Positions 1-7,505 of a stretch of DNA of 32,912 nt are shown here, piece after piece (the stretch's first letter is position 1; each line of letters begins with the position of its first letter). Source of the stretch: CAYNYM01 sp049366815 (GTDB taxonomy: Bacteria; Desulfobacterota; DSM-4660; Desulfatiglandales; HGW-15). The notes under the pieces are model-generated. The model saw only the letters and a program-made list of their open reading frames with translations. It was not told where the DNA came from and searched no databases. The position numbers were made by a program, and so were the translations under genes. Where the stretch lies: positions 1-32,912 of the forward strand of contig JBMNCO010000152.1 in assembly GCA_049366815.1 (NCBI GenBank). Reading direction: 5' to 3'.

Positions 1-175
1 ATGGTTATTCTAGACCGATAGGGATGTTTGTCAAGCCTTATTCAAGCAAGACCATTTGTGATTACCTCCGCCCGGGATATTATTTGCCGCGCGCCTCGTT
101 TCAGGTCATGGCGCAGGAAACGGGACATAATCCTGCTATCTGGGCAAACATGACTCTCCAGGCCTGTGCAGTCAT

Positions 176-192
176 AAGATTTGACGAATCTT
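176..192. promoter_or_regulatory. Operator-like palindrome over the -35 box
   Basis: AAGATT (176-181) and AATCTT (187-192) form a perfect 6-bp inverted repeat around five bases, and the -35 box lies within it. A repressor dimer bound here would block RNA polymerase. It does not match the Fur or PerR box consensus, so the regulator is unknown. Confidence 0.4.
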
Positions 193-209
193 TTGGAATG
201 ATCTACATT
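181..209 (+). promoter_or_regulatory. Sigma-70-type promoter for the ferritin-like gene
   Basis: A -35 box TTGACG (181-186) and a -10 box TACATT (204-209) are separated by exactly 17 bases. Each matches the consensus at five (-35) or four (-10) positions. The predicted transcript would begin near 216 and leave a leader of about 40 bases before the start codon at 258. Confidence 0.55.
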
Positions 210-257
210 CTATGTCTGTCAGTACAAGATCGGACTTCTTTTGAAAGGAGATAGAAA

Positions 258-563
258 ATGCCGGAATTCTGCAACCCCTTCACAGGGTTAAAAAACGACC
301 GAAAACTGGAACATGAGGAGCTGGTCCGGGCCGTCAGGTTCATGATCGCTGCTGAATACGAGGCCATACAGCTCTATCAGCAGACGGCGGAGAGCACGGA
401 TAACCGTCTTGCAAAGGCCGTCCTCATGGATATCGCCGATGAAGAAAAAGAGCATGCCGGAGAATTTCTTCGTCTGCTCAGAGAATTGGACGGTGAAGAG
501 GAGAAGTTTTATAGAGAGGGTTACGAAGAGGTTGAGGCGATGATCGAAGAGCTGAAAAAATAG
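258..563 (+). CDS. Encapsulin-type ferritin-like diiron protein (half-ferritin)
   Basis: This 101-residue protein belongs to the short ferritin-like family that assembles a diiron site from two subunits, as in encapsulated ferritin. Such proteins oxidise and store iron or remove peroxide. A first helix carries the AAEYEAIQLY stretch (residues 31-40), with candidate metal ligands E33 or E35, and a second helix carries DEEKEHA (61-67) with E62/E63 and H66. There is only one ExxH motif, so dimerisation is needed for a complete site. The N-terminal MPEFCNPFTG resembles the start of ferritin-like proteins that precede encapsulin genes. The C-terminus (EAMIEELKK) has no evident encapsulin cargo peptide and no encapsulin gene follows. 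An AAAGGAG ribosome site lies about 8 bases before the ATG. It is probably cotranscribed with the hydrolase 23 bases downstream. Confidence 0.8.
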   Translation: MPEFCNPFTGLKNDRKLEHEELVRAVRFMIAAEYEAIQLYQQTAESTDNRLAKAVLMDIADEEKEHAGEFLRLLRELDGEEEKFYREGYEEVEAMIEELKK

Positions 564-586
564 CAGGGGAGGAGAAAGGAAGCGAC

Positions 587-1381
587 ATGCCGCAGGCCCG
601 CGTGAAAAGTACGACCCTGAACTATCGCCTTGACGGACCCGAAAAGGGCCACACGGTGATGCTTTCAAATTCCCTTGCCTCGAACATCGCCATGTGGGAA
701 TCACAGGTTCCCGCACTGGTCGGTGCAGGTTACAGTGTCCTTCGGTACGACACCCGGGGCCACGGTCGGTCAGGGGTCCCCCCAGGGCCCTATTCTATCG
801 GATCGCTCGCGGCGGACGCCGTGGAACTGATGGATGCCCTGGGTTTGGAGAAGGTCCACTTCTGCGGTCTTTCGATGGGCGGAATGGTCGGCCAGATGCT
901 GGGTGCTCGATACGGGGACAGGTTGCTTTCGTTGACGCTTTCCTCAACGGCCGCCTATATGCCTCCGCGTGAGATCTGGGACGAGCGCATCGAAACGGTC
1001 AGGAAGCACGGCATGGCGGCCGTGGCCGATGTCACGATCGATCGTTGGTTCACGAAGGGCGGTCAGGAACGGCTTCATGCCGAGGTCGAAAGGGTCAGGC
1101 AGGGAATTTTGGAGACACCGGTGGAAGGATATTGTGCCTGCTGCGGCGCAATTCGAGACATGGATCAGCGCGATACCCTTGGCGCCGTTTCGACACAGGT
1201 CCTGGTGGTGGTGGGTAAAGATGATCCCGGCACCCCTGTGACGGCGGCCGAATATCTCCACGAGCGGATAGCCTCCTCGGAGCTGCGGGTGATTCCGGAA
1301 GCGGCCCACTTCGTCAACGTGGAACAGGCCGATCTTTTCAATCACAGCCTTTTGGATTTTCTGAAGAGAAACGGGGCCTGA
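587..1381 (+). CDS. Alpha/beta hydrolase, 3-oxoadipate enol-lactonase-like
   Basis: This 264-residue protein has the alpha/beta hydrolase fold. The nucleophile elbow GLSMGG puts the catalytic serine at residue 96; the acid is D212 or D213 in GKDDPGTP and the base is H241 in PEAAHFVN. The oxyanion-hole region is around SNSLASN (27-33) and RYDTRGHGRS (53-62) is typical of PcaD and related esterases. No other gene of the protocatechuate or beta-ketoadipate pathway is present, and that pathway is mainly aerobic, so the PcaD name describes sequence resemblance and not a proven substrate. The gene follows the ferritin-like gene by 23 bases with a GGGGAGGAG-type ribosome site and is likely in the same operon. 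Confidence 0.8.
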   Translation: MPQARVKSTTLNYRLDGPEKGHTVMLSNSLASNIAMWESQVPALVGAGYSVLRYDTRGHGRSGVPPGPYSIGSLAADAVELMDALGLEKVHFCGLSMGGMVGQMLGARYGDRLLSLTLSSTAAYMPPREIWDERIETVRKHGMAAVADVTIDRWFTKGGQERLHAEVERVRQGILETPVEGYCACCGAIRDMDQRDTLGAVSTQVLVVVGKDDPGTPVTAAEYLHERIASSELRVIPEAAHFVNVEQADLFNHSLLDFLKRNGA

Positions 1382-1555
1382 TCTTCCGAACGCGTTGTGC
1401 TTTCACGGGCCGGCTCTTTGTTTTCAAAGGACACCGGGATGGTTCAAAAAAATGAAGTGCTGGAGGAAGTGGGAATCAAGGTGCTTCAGGAGGTCTGATG
1501 GGGCTGCCGGAACCATCACGCTTCCGGCAACCGCAGAAACCAGGGAGAAAAGATC

Positions 1556-3592
1556 ATGGGAAAGCGCCATACAGTGCCCACCCTGTGCAGGATGTGTGAT
1601 CATGGTTGCGGGCTGGATGTGACGGTCTCACAGGACGGGCCTGAGACCCTGAAGGGATCAAAGGCCCACCCCTTCAACAAGGGTTGGTTGTGCGCAAAGG
1701 GGCGAGCTTCCTTGGATCTTTTCTCTTCCCCGGAACGTCTTTCGACACCGCTCGTCCGGAAGGGAGGTGCACTTGTCCCGGCCACGTGGGAGGAGGCCTT
1801 GGGTTATGTCGGGGAAAGACTTCATCGGCTGAAGGACGAATACGGAGCCGAGTCCCTGGCCGTTTATCACGGGGAAGGCATAGGCCACCAGGAGATTAAA
1901 TACTATATGAAGCGGTTTGCAAATGTGTATGGCACCCCAAACTTCTGCGGAGTCGGGTCCATATGCAATGCCTCCCGGACCATGGCGGAAACGCTGACCC
2001 TTGGATCCCTGACAAAACCGGACATCCCCGGCACCCGTTGCCTGATCGTTTGGGGCGGCAACCCCTTGGTTTCTCATGAGCCTGCTGCCCCTGCAGAGAT
2101 TGGAAGGCTCAAAAAGAGGGGTGGAAAACTGGTGGTGGTCGACCCCAGGGCGACGGAAACCGCCGCCAAGGCCGATGTCCATCTGGCCGTCATGCCGGGA
2201 AGGGATGAAATCCTGATCCTGAATATCCTGCACGTCCTCTTTCAGGAAGGACTCTGGGACAGGCCTTTCACGGAAAATTGGGTGAACGGTTTCGAGGAAT
2301 TCTTCAGGACGGTGAGCGAGGAGCGTTTTTCGCCCGAGAAAGGAGAACCCCTGACGGGGGTGGCGGCCGGTATGGTCCGCCAAGTGGCCCGACTCTATGG
2401 GGAGAGTAAACCGGCTTCCATATTGACCGGGAACGGTCTGGAGCACCACAGCAACGGCGTTCGGACGGGCCGTCTCCTGGCCGTCCTCAAGGCCCTGACA
2501 GGCAACCTGGATGTCCCCGGCGGCGATCTGTTTACACCCAGACCCAGGATCAGGGACATCACGGCTCCCCTCCCCTTCTCTTCAATCCCGCCCGTCGGGG
2601 CAAAGGAACACCCCCTCTTCTGTCAGGCCCGGAAGGAGGCCCAGGCCCTCTGTCTGCCGGAGGCGATACTGGAGGGGAGACCCTACCCAGTCAGAGGGAT
2701 GGTGATCGCGGGTGGGAACCCCACTCTGGAGTGGCCCGACAGCAGAAAAACACGGGCCGCGCTGAATAAACTGGAGTTTCTTGTCGTGATCGATGTGGTC
2801 CGCTCTCCGGACAGCCGATACGCAGATGTCCTGCTCCCTGCATGCACCTTCCTCGAAAGAGACGAGCATCGGGTCAATGTGTACCTGAACCTGCATTGCA
2901 TCACATTGCGAAGGGCCGTGGTGGAACCTGTCTGCGGCCTTCCGGATCAGATCATCTGGATCAGGTTGGCACGGAAGATGGGATTCGGAGAGTATTTCCC
3001 CTGGAAGACGTGCAGGGAAGGGATCGATCATCTCCTTGGTGACGTCGGCGTCACTTATCGTGATCTCTTGTCCAGGGCCGGGATCTTTGAATACGAAACG
3101 CGGGAGTACAAAAAGTATGAACGCGATGGGTTCCATACACCCTCAGGACGGGTTGAGATCTATCCCAAAAGGCTTGAAGATCATGGATACGATCCGTCCC
3201 CCATCAGGGGGGATACGGCCGATTTGACAATGGAAACGCAGGACTTTCCACTCTGGTTGAGCACGGGTGGAAATCTTTTGAGTTATACGCATTGGCAGTA
3301 CCGCTACATTCCAAGACTCAGGAAAATGCATCCTGAGCCCGCCTTTGAAATCCATCCCGATACTGCAGGGCAATACGGCCTTGCTGAAGGTGACAGGGCC
3401 GAGGTGCGGACCGTACACGGCGGGATTCGTCTCAAGGCCCACCTGACACCAAAGATCAGGCCTGATACGATACATATCCCCCAGGGCTGGGAGGAGGCCG
3501 GTGCCAACGCGTTGACCGGTGGTGAGGACTCTGATCCCATTTCCGGGTTTCCAAACCTGAAATCCCTGCGTTGTTGCGTCCGGAAGAGGTGA
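1556..3592 (+). CDS. Orphan molybdopterin/tungstopterin oxidoreductase catalytic subunit
   Basis: This 678-residue protein is a member of the DMSO reductase superfamily (complex iron-sulfur molybdoenzymes). The N-terminal [4Fe-4S] motif is C11, C14, C18 and C46. C137, in GVGSICNAS, sits where formate dehydrogenases have their Sec/Cys metal ligand. VVDPRATETA (about 194-203) and the C-terminal GFPNLKSL are bis-MGD binding regions. There is no twin-arginine signal, so a cytoplasmic location is likely. No electron-transfer iron-sulfur subunit, membrane anchor or cofactor maturation gene is nearby, so it stands alone. The Cys spacing and an aspartate (D15) right after the second cluster cysteine resemble acetylene hydratase, a non-redox member; an FdhA- or thiosulfate-reductase-like enzyme is equally possible. 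The start is supported by GGGAG about ten bases upstream. The gap of 174 bases before it contains no convincing gene. Confidence 0.85.
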   Translation: MGKRHTVPTLCRMCDHGCGLDVTVSQDGPETLKGSKAHPFNKGWLCAKGRASLDLFSSPERLSTPLVRKGGALVPATWEEALGYVGERLHRLKDEYGAESLAVYHGEGIGHQEIKYYMKRFANVYGTPNFCGVGSICNASRTMAETLTLGSLTKPDIPGTRCLIVWGGNPLVSHEPAAPAEIGRLKKRGGKLVVVDPRATETAAKADVHLAVMPGRDEILILNILHVLFQEGLWDRPFTENWVNGFEEFFRTVSEERFSPEKGEPLTGVAAGMVRQVARLYGESKPASILTGNGLEHHSNGVRTGRLLAVLKALTGNLDVPGGDLFTPRPRIRDITAPLPFSSIPPVGAKEHPLFCQARKEAQALCLPEAILEGRPYPVRGMVIAGGNPTLEWPDSRKTRAALNKLEFLVVIDVVRSPDSRYADVLLPACTFLERDEHRVNVYLNLHCITLRRAVVEPVCGLPDQIIWIRLARKMGFGEYFPWKTCREGIDHLLGDVGVTYRDLLSRAGIFEYETREYKKYERDGFHTPSGRVEIYPKRLEDHGYDPSPIRGDTADLTMETQDFPLWLSTGGNLLSYTHWQYRYIPRLRKMHPEPAFEIHPDTAGQYGLAEGDRAEVRTVHGGIRLKAHLTPKIRPDTIHIPQGWEEAGANALTGGEDSDPISGFPNLKSLRCCVRKR

Positions 3593-3901
3593 TATTGCAG
3601 CCTTGAGGGAGGATGTCGTTTTTGCGGGCATGCATCCGGCGGCATCGTCATCATGCTGTTCAACGCCTGTCAATTGTTTGATAACTCGGCGCAATGAGTT
3701 CTCTTTTCGTGTGATTTCATCCGCTTTGTGTGCCGGGAGGGGCGAAGGGGCATGATGTTTCGCTTGACATCATACCATGAACATATGATGCTTAATAATT
3801 TTAAAATTTTCATCAGGATAAGTCGGCAAGGAATGGACTGGTGAAAAAGGACGGAGACGATAGCCCATACGTAACGAAATTGGAGGTCAACTGTTTTCAA
3901 T
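3593..3901. promoter_or_regulatory. Intergenic region with repeated CATCAT/ATGATG half-sites
   Basis: This 309-bp gap precedes the ketoacyl synthase gene and has no supported gene. It is much richer in A and T around 3780-3815 than its surroundings. Half-sites of alternating orientation occur at 3752-3757 (ATGATG), 3768-3773 (CATCAT), 3785-3790 (ATGATG) and 3811-3815 (CATCA). The first pair forms the inverted repeat ATGATGT/ACATCAT and the second pair forms CATCATA/TATGATG. TTGACA at 3764-3769 overlaps the second half-site, and TATGAT at 3784-3789 overlaps the third; their 14-bp spacing is too short for a normal sigma-70 promoter, as seen with promoters needing an activator that distorts DNA. 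The arrangement looks like a regulator-binding array. Confidence 0.45.
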
Positions 3902-4963
3902 ATGCCAAATTCGATCATAACCAGAACGGGAAGTTACATACCGACCGTAACGGTGCCGAATCATACATTTCTTGAGCATACCTTTTACGATGCCGGTCAA
4001 AAAAGACTTTCGAAACCAAACGCCGAGATCATCCAAAAATTCCAGGAGATAACCTGCATCAAGGAGCGTAGATACGTCAACACCGACCACAACACCTCGG
4101 ACATTGCCTTCCTGGCGGCGGAGAAGGCGCTGGAGGGAGTGGAAAGGGAAGACCTGGACTACATCATGGTGGCCCACAATTTCGGGGATGTCCGGGCGGA
4201 CAATACGAGATGCGATATGGTACCCGCTCTTGCGTCCCGCGTAAAACACAGGCTTGGGATCAAAAATCCCTATACGGTCGCCTATGATGTCCCCTTTGGT
4301 TGCCCCGGATGGCTGCAGGGGATGGTCATAGCGGACTACTATATCAAGTCCGGGGATGCAAAGAAGATCCTGGTCATAGGGGCCGAAACGCTTTCAAGAA
4401 TCACGGATCCACACGATATGGATACCATGATCTATTCCGACGGGGCCGGGGCCACGCTGGTTGAAGCAACAGAAGGGGATGCAGGAATCCTCTCGCATGT
4501 CACAAGATCTGATACCTATAAAGAAGCGTACATGCTCAAGATGGATAAATCATATAATCCCGAGCATAACGGCAACGAACTGTTTTTAAAGATGCAGGGT
4601 CACGAGATTTACAAGTACGCCGTCAAGACAGTCCCGAAAGTCGTCAAAAAAAGCCTGGAAAAGGCCGGATTGTCCCTGACCGATGTCAAAAAGGTCTTGA
4701 TACACCAGGCGAACGAAAAGATGGATGACGCCATATTAAAGCGGCTGTTCAGCGAATACAACATAAGGGATATCCCCGAATATATCATGCCGATGACGAT
4801 CTCCTGGCTTGGAAACAGCTCGGTTGCTACTTTGCCGACACTGTTCGATCTGCTTCAGAGAGGGGAACTCAATAACCACAAACTGCAGCCGGGGGATATC
4901 GCTGTATTTGCCTCCGTCGGAGCCGGTATGAATATCAACGCCATGGTTTATAAGATGAATTGA
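3902..4963 (+). CDS. 3-oxoacyl-ACP synthase III (FabH/KAS III) family protein
   Basis: This 353-residue thiolase-fold enzyme condenses an acyl starter with a malonyl-type extender. The catalytic triad is visible: C134 in PFGCPGW, H268 in IHQAN and N305 in LGNSSVA. The C-terminal ASVGAGMN is the usual glycine-rich end. The sequence around the cysteine (YDVPFGCPGWLQG) and SDGAGATLVEA resemble, from memory, FabH paralogues of Bacteroidetes more than the housekeeping FabH, whose motif is typically ACAGF. No fab, acyl carrier protein or polyketide genes are adjacent, so product and starter unit are unknown. The gene uses more AT-rich codons (AAA, ATA, AAT) than its neighbours, which fits horizontal transfer. 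It lies 18 bases upstream of xseA and can be cotranscribed with it. The ribosome site (GGAGG near 3882) is farther away than usual. Confidence 0.8.
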   Translation: MPNSIITRTGSYIPTVTVPNHTFLEHTFYDAGQKRLSKPNAEIIQKFQEITCIKERRYVNTDHNTSDIAFLAAEKALEGVEREDLDYIMVAHNFGDVRADNTRCDMVPALASRVKHRLGIKNPYTVAYDVPFGCPGWLQGMVIADYYIKSGDAKKILVIGAETLSRITDPHDMDTMIYSDGAGATLVEATEGDAGILSHVTRSDTYKEAYMLKMDKSYNPEHNGNELFLKMQGHEIYKYAVKTVPKVVKKSLEKAGLSLTDVKKVLIHQANEKMDDAILKRLFSEYNIRDIPEYIMPMTISWLGNSSVATLPTLFDLLQRGELNNHKLQPGDIAVFASVGAGMNINAMVYKMN

Positions 4964-4981
4964 TGTAAATCGAAAGGTATC

Positions 4982-6352
4982 ATGATCAGGGTGGACCGTA
5001 ACTTGCCTCTTTTTGAAGACCCCAGTCACAAGATCTATTCCGTAACCTCTCTGACTGAAGAGATCAAGGGGCTTCTGGAGGATCATTTTGAATTTCTGTG
5101 GGTCGAGGGTGAGATTTCCAATTTCAGGGCGCCCTCATCCGGTCACTACTATATGGTCCTCAAGGACGAATGGGCACAGATCCGGGCCGTCATGTTCCGC
5201 CCCCAGGTCCGCTATCTGAAGTTCCGGCCGGAAGACGGCATGAAGGTCCTGTGCAACGGTCGTGTCGGGCTCTACCAGCCCCGCGGGGAGTACCAGATCA
5301 TCCTTGATTACCTTGAACCTCTCGGTGTCGGTGCCCTGGCTCTGGCCTTCGAGCAGCTCAAAAGGAAGCTGGCGGCACAAGGGCTCTTTGCCCCGGAGAT
5401 CAAAAAACCTCTCCCGTTTCTGCCTCGAAAGGTCGCCGTCATCACCTCCCCCACCGGCGCTGCAATCCGAGACTTCCTGCATGTGATCCATCGGCGGTTC
5501 GCCAATATCGAGATTATCGTGATCCCCGTGAAGGTTCAGGGCAATGAGGCCGCCGGAGAGATGATCGATGCCCTGGATCTGGTGAACAGGGAACTGGATG
5601 TGGATGTCATCGTCCTGACCAGGGGAGGGGGGTCCCTCGAAGATCTGTGGGCCTTCAATGAAGAGGGCCTGGCCCGTGCCATCAGGGCCTCACGGATCCC
5701 CGTGGTCTCCGCGGTTGGTCATGAGATCGATATCACCATCAGTGACCTGGCGGCGGATTATCGCGCCCCGACTCCTTCGGCAGCGGCGGAAATTCTGGTT
5801 CGGGAGAAGGAGTCCCTTGAGGATCATCTCATGATGCTGGGCGGTCGTCTCCAGAAGACGATCACGTCCCGGATTGTGCAATTGAATCAGAAATTGGCCC
5901 TGTTTGCCAAGGGCCTTGGCGACCCGAGAAGGGAACTGGACGAGTCATGGTTCCGACTGGACGATCTCAGTGCCCGGACCCTCCGGAACATGAATGCCCT
6001 GCTGCAGGAGAGAAAGAGGAGATTGGGGTCGGAACACCGGACGCTTCTCCTCACTTCACCGACCCGTTTCTGCCGGACCCTCCTTGAGAGGCTCGACTAT
6101 AGAGGACGGTCTCTGGGGCTCTTTATGAAGAGGCGGCTGGTTGAGTATCGCAGGGCTCTGTCCCTTCTGGATGAAAAGGCCAGGACACTCAGCCCTTTGG
6201 CCGTATTACAGCGTGGGTACAGCATTACCCGATTATGGCCGGCGCAGAGAATCCTGAGAAATGTTTCAGGCCTTGAGGCCGGGGATCGGGTGGACGTGGT
6301 CCTGGCCGAGGGAGGGCTGGAGTGCCGTATTGAAAAGATAAGAGAGACGTGA
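4982..6352 (+). CDS. xseA: Exodeoxyribonuclease VII large subunit
   Basis: The 456-residue product matches the usual XseA length. XseA with XseB forms exonuclease VII, which degrades single-stranded DNA to short oligonucleotides in mismatch repair and damage responses. An N-terminal OB-fold (about residues 15-110, VEGEISNFRAPSSGHYY) binds DNA. The catalytic region contains VAVITSPTGAAIRDF, LTRGGGSLEDLWAFN and SAVGHEIDITISDLAADYRA, all signature blocks. The region after about residue 285 is charged and helical, as expected for the coiled-coil that binds XseB, and ends with a conserved LQRGYSI segment. It follows the FabH-like gene by 18 bases, and the M23 peptidase gene begins seven bases after its stop. 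Confidence 0.97.
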   Translation: MIRVDRNLPLFEDPSHKIYSVTSLTEEIKGLLEDHFEFLWVEGEISNFRAPSSGHYYMVLKDEWAQIRAVMFRPQVRYLKFRPEDGMKVLCNGRVGLYQPRGEYQIILDYLEPLGVGALALAFEQLKRKLAAQGLFAPEIKKPLPFLPRKVAVITSPTGAAIRDFLHVIHRRFANIEIIVIPVKVQGNEAAGEMIDALDLVNRELDVDVIVLTRGGGSLEDLWAFNEEGLARAIRASRIPVVSAVGHEIDITISDLAADYRAPTPSAAAEILVREKESLEDHLMMLGGRLQKTITSRIVQLNQKLALFAKGLGDPRRELDESWFRLDDLSARTLRNMNALLQERKRRLGSEHRTLLLTSPTRFCRTLLERLDYRGRSLGLFMKRRLVEYRRALSLLDEKARTLSPLAVLQRGYSITRLWPAQRILRNVSGLEAGDRVDVVLAEGGLECRIEKIRET

Positions 6353-6359
6353 AGATATC

Positions 6360-7265
6360 ATGGAATCCATTCGGAGATCGGACAAACGAACAAGGGATAG
6401 ACTGGCGGGCGTTTTCCTGGCCCTCTTGCTTGTCATCCCTGTAACGGTTAAGGGGGTGGAACCTCCTCCATGGGAGATCGACATCTCCTCTAAAATCATC
6501 CCCCAGGGGGGTGTCGGGCTTCTCAGGGTGCTTGGCGTTTCGGGCGGGACCCTGAAGGCGGCCTGGCGGGAGAAAGAGGTGATTCTGGCCTCCAACCCTG
6601 AGAAGGGCGAGTGGTACGGGTTTATCGGTGTGGACCTCAAAACGCCCCCCGGTGGGTATAGGGTTCGTCTGGAGGCCGATCCCTCAGGCCGTGAGGCGGA
6701 GTTCGAGGTGGAGGTTGTGTCAAAGGACTACGGGGTGCGGAGGTTGACCTTGCCCAAAAAGATGGTCGATCTGGATGCGGGAACCCTCAAGAGGGTGAGG
6801 AGGGAATCCCGGGTCATGGATAGACTCTGGAACGGGCCTTACCTTGAGCCTCTGTGGCGCGGCACCTTTGAAAGACCCGTGCCTGGAGAGGTGGTAGGTC
6901 CCTTCGGCCGACGCAGTGTCATCAATGACCAAGAGAGATCCCCTCATACCGGCGTCGACCTGCGGGGCGAAAAGGGCACTCCGGTCAGGGCCACGAATAA
7001 GGGCAAGGTGGTGCTGGTGGCAGACCATTTCTTTACCGGCGGTTCCGTGGTGATCGACCATGGGGGCGGCATTCAGAGCATGTATTTTCACCTGGACAGT
7101 GTTGCGGTAAAAGAGACGGTCGTCGTCGACAAAGGCCAGATCATCGGCCGTATAGGAAGCACGGGCCGTGCCACGGGCCCGCATCTTCACTGGGGCCTTC
7201 GCATAAACGGGGCCCGGGTGGATCCCCTGAGCCTTACGGCCTTGAGCAGACAACTGGAGGAATGA
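6360..7265 (+). CDS. M23 (LytM) family metallopeptidase, exported
   Basis: This 301-residue protein is likely a periplasmic peptidoglycan endopeptidase. Residues 15-31 form a hydrophobic signal or anchor segment after a basic start. A beta-rich domain follows (about 35-120). The C-terminal LytM domain (about 170-295) has the zinc ligands H196, D200 (HTGVD) and H277, with catalytic H244 (YFHLD) and H275 (PHLHWG), so it is predicted to be active rather than a degenerate activator. The gene lies between xseA and xseB and its stop codon overlaps the xseB start region (ATGATG at 7262-7267), so translation is probably coupled. Its insertion between the two exonuclease VII subunits seems to be an operon habit and not a functional link. 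Confidence 0.9.
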   Translation: MESIRRSDKRTRDRLAGVFLALLLVIPVTVKGVEPPPWEIDISSKIIPQGGVGLLRVLGVSGGTLKAAWREKEVILASNPEKGEWYGFIGVDLKTPPGGYRVRLEADPSGREAEFEVEVVSKDYGVRRLTLPKKMVDLDAGTLKRVRRESRVMDRLWNGPYLEPLWRGTFERPVPGEVVGPFGRRSVINDQERSPHTGVDLRGEKGTPVRATNKGKVVLVADHFFTGGSVVIDHGGGIQSMYFHLDSVAVKETVVVDKGQIIGRIGSTGRATGPHLHWGLRINGARVDPLSLTALSRQLEE

Positions 7266-7504
7266 TGGCGGTCAAAAAATTCGAAGAACTCATGGGACGA
7301 CTTGAAGAGATTGTCGAGAGTCTGGAGCAGGGTGATCTTGCACTCGAAGATTCTCTCAAGCTCTTTGAAGAGGGGATGAAACTCGTGCACTCCTGTACGA
7401 AAAAGTTGGAGGAAGCCGAACAGAAGGTGGCCCTGTTGATCAAGGAGGGCACTGAAGGATATACTTTGAAACCATTTGAAATGAAAGAGAAAGACGAGGA
7501 TTGA
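7265..7504 (+). CDS. xseB: Exodeoxyribonuclease VII small subunit
   Basis: The 79-residue product is the helical small subunit that binds the XseA coiled-coil in exonuclease VII. The pattern FEELMGRLEEIVESLEQGDL followed by LEDSLKLFEEGMKL and CTKKLEEAEQKV is the family signature. Two adjacent ATG codons exist (7262 and 7265). GGAGG at 7256-7260 leaves only one base before the first but four before the second, so 7265 is preferred. The start overlaps the stop of the M23 gene, and ispA begins two bases after the xseB stop. Confidence 0.93.
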   Translation: MAVKKFEELMGRLEEIVESLEQGDLALEDSLKLFEEGMKLVHSCTKKLEEAEQKVALLIKEGTEGYTLKPFEMKEKDED

Positions 7505-7505
7505 A

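Larger units (their letters stand above)
1..257. other. Upstream non-coding region of the ferritin-like gene
   Basis: No convincing gene was found. An open frame at 24-254 exists but its translation is low-complexity and unlike any family I know. The right part holds the promoter and palindrome annotated separately. The left 170 bases show nothing I can name. Confidence 0.5.

Noticed and set aside
24..254. Open frame of 76 codons before the ferritin-like gene
   Set aside because: Translation is not family-like, no ribosome site, and the promoter of the next gene lies inside it.
587..1381. Confident assignment as PcaD of the beta-ketoadipate pathway
   Set aside because: No pathway partners in the window and the inferred lifestyle is anaerobic; only the fold and catalytic triad are supported.
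1438..1498. Mini-frame of 19 codons (MVQKNEVLEEVGIKVLQEV) before the pterin enzyme gene
   Set aside because: Too short, no clear ribosome site and no recognised family; the sequence looks peptide-like, so it remains a faint possibility as a leader peptide.
1658..2449. Long minus-strand frame inside the pterin enzyme gene
   Set aside because: It is antisense to a gene with full family motifs; high-GC codon bias creates such shadows.
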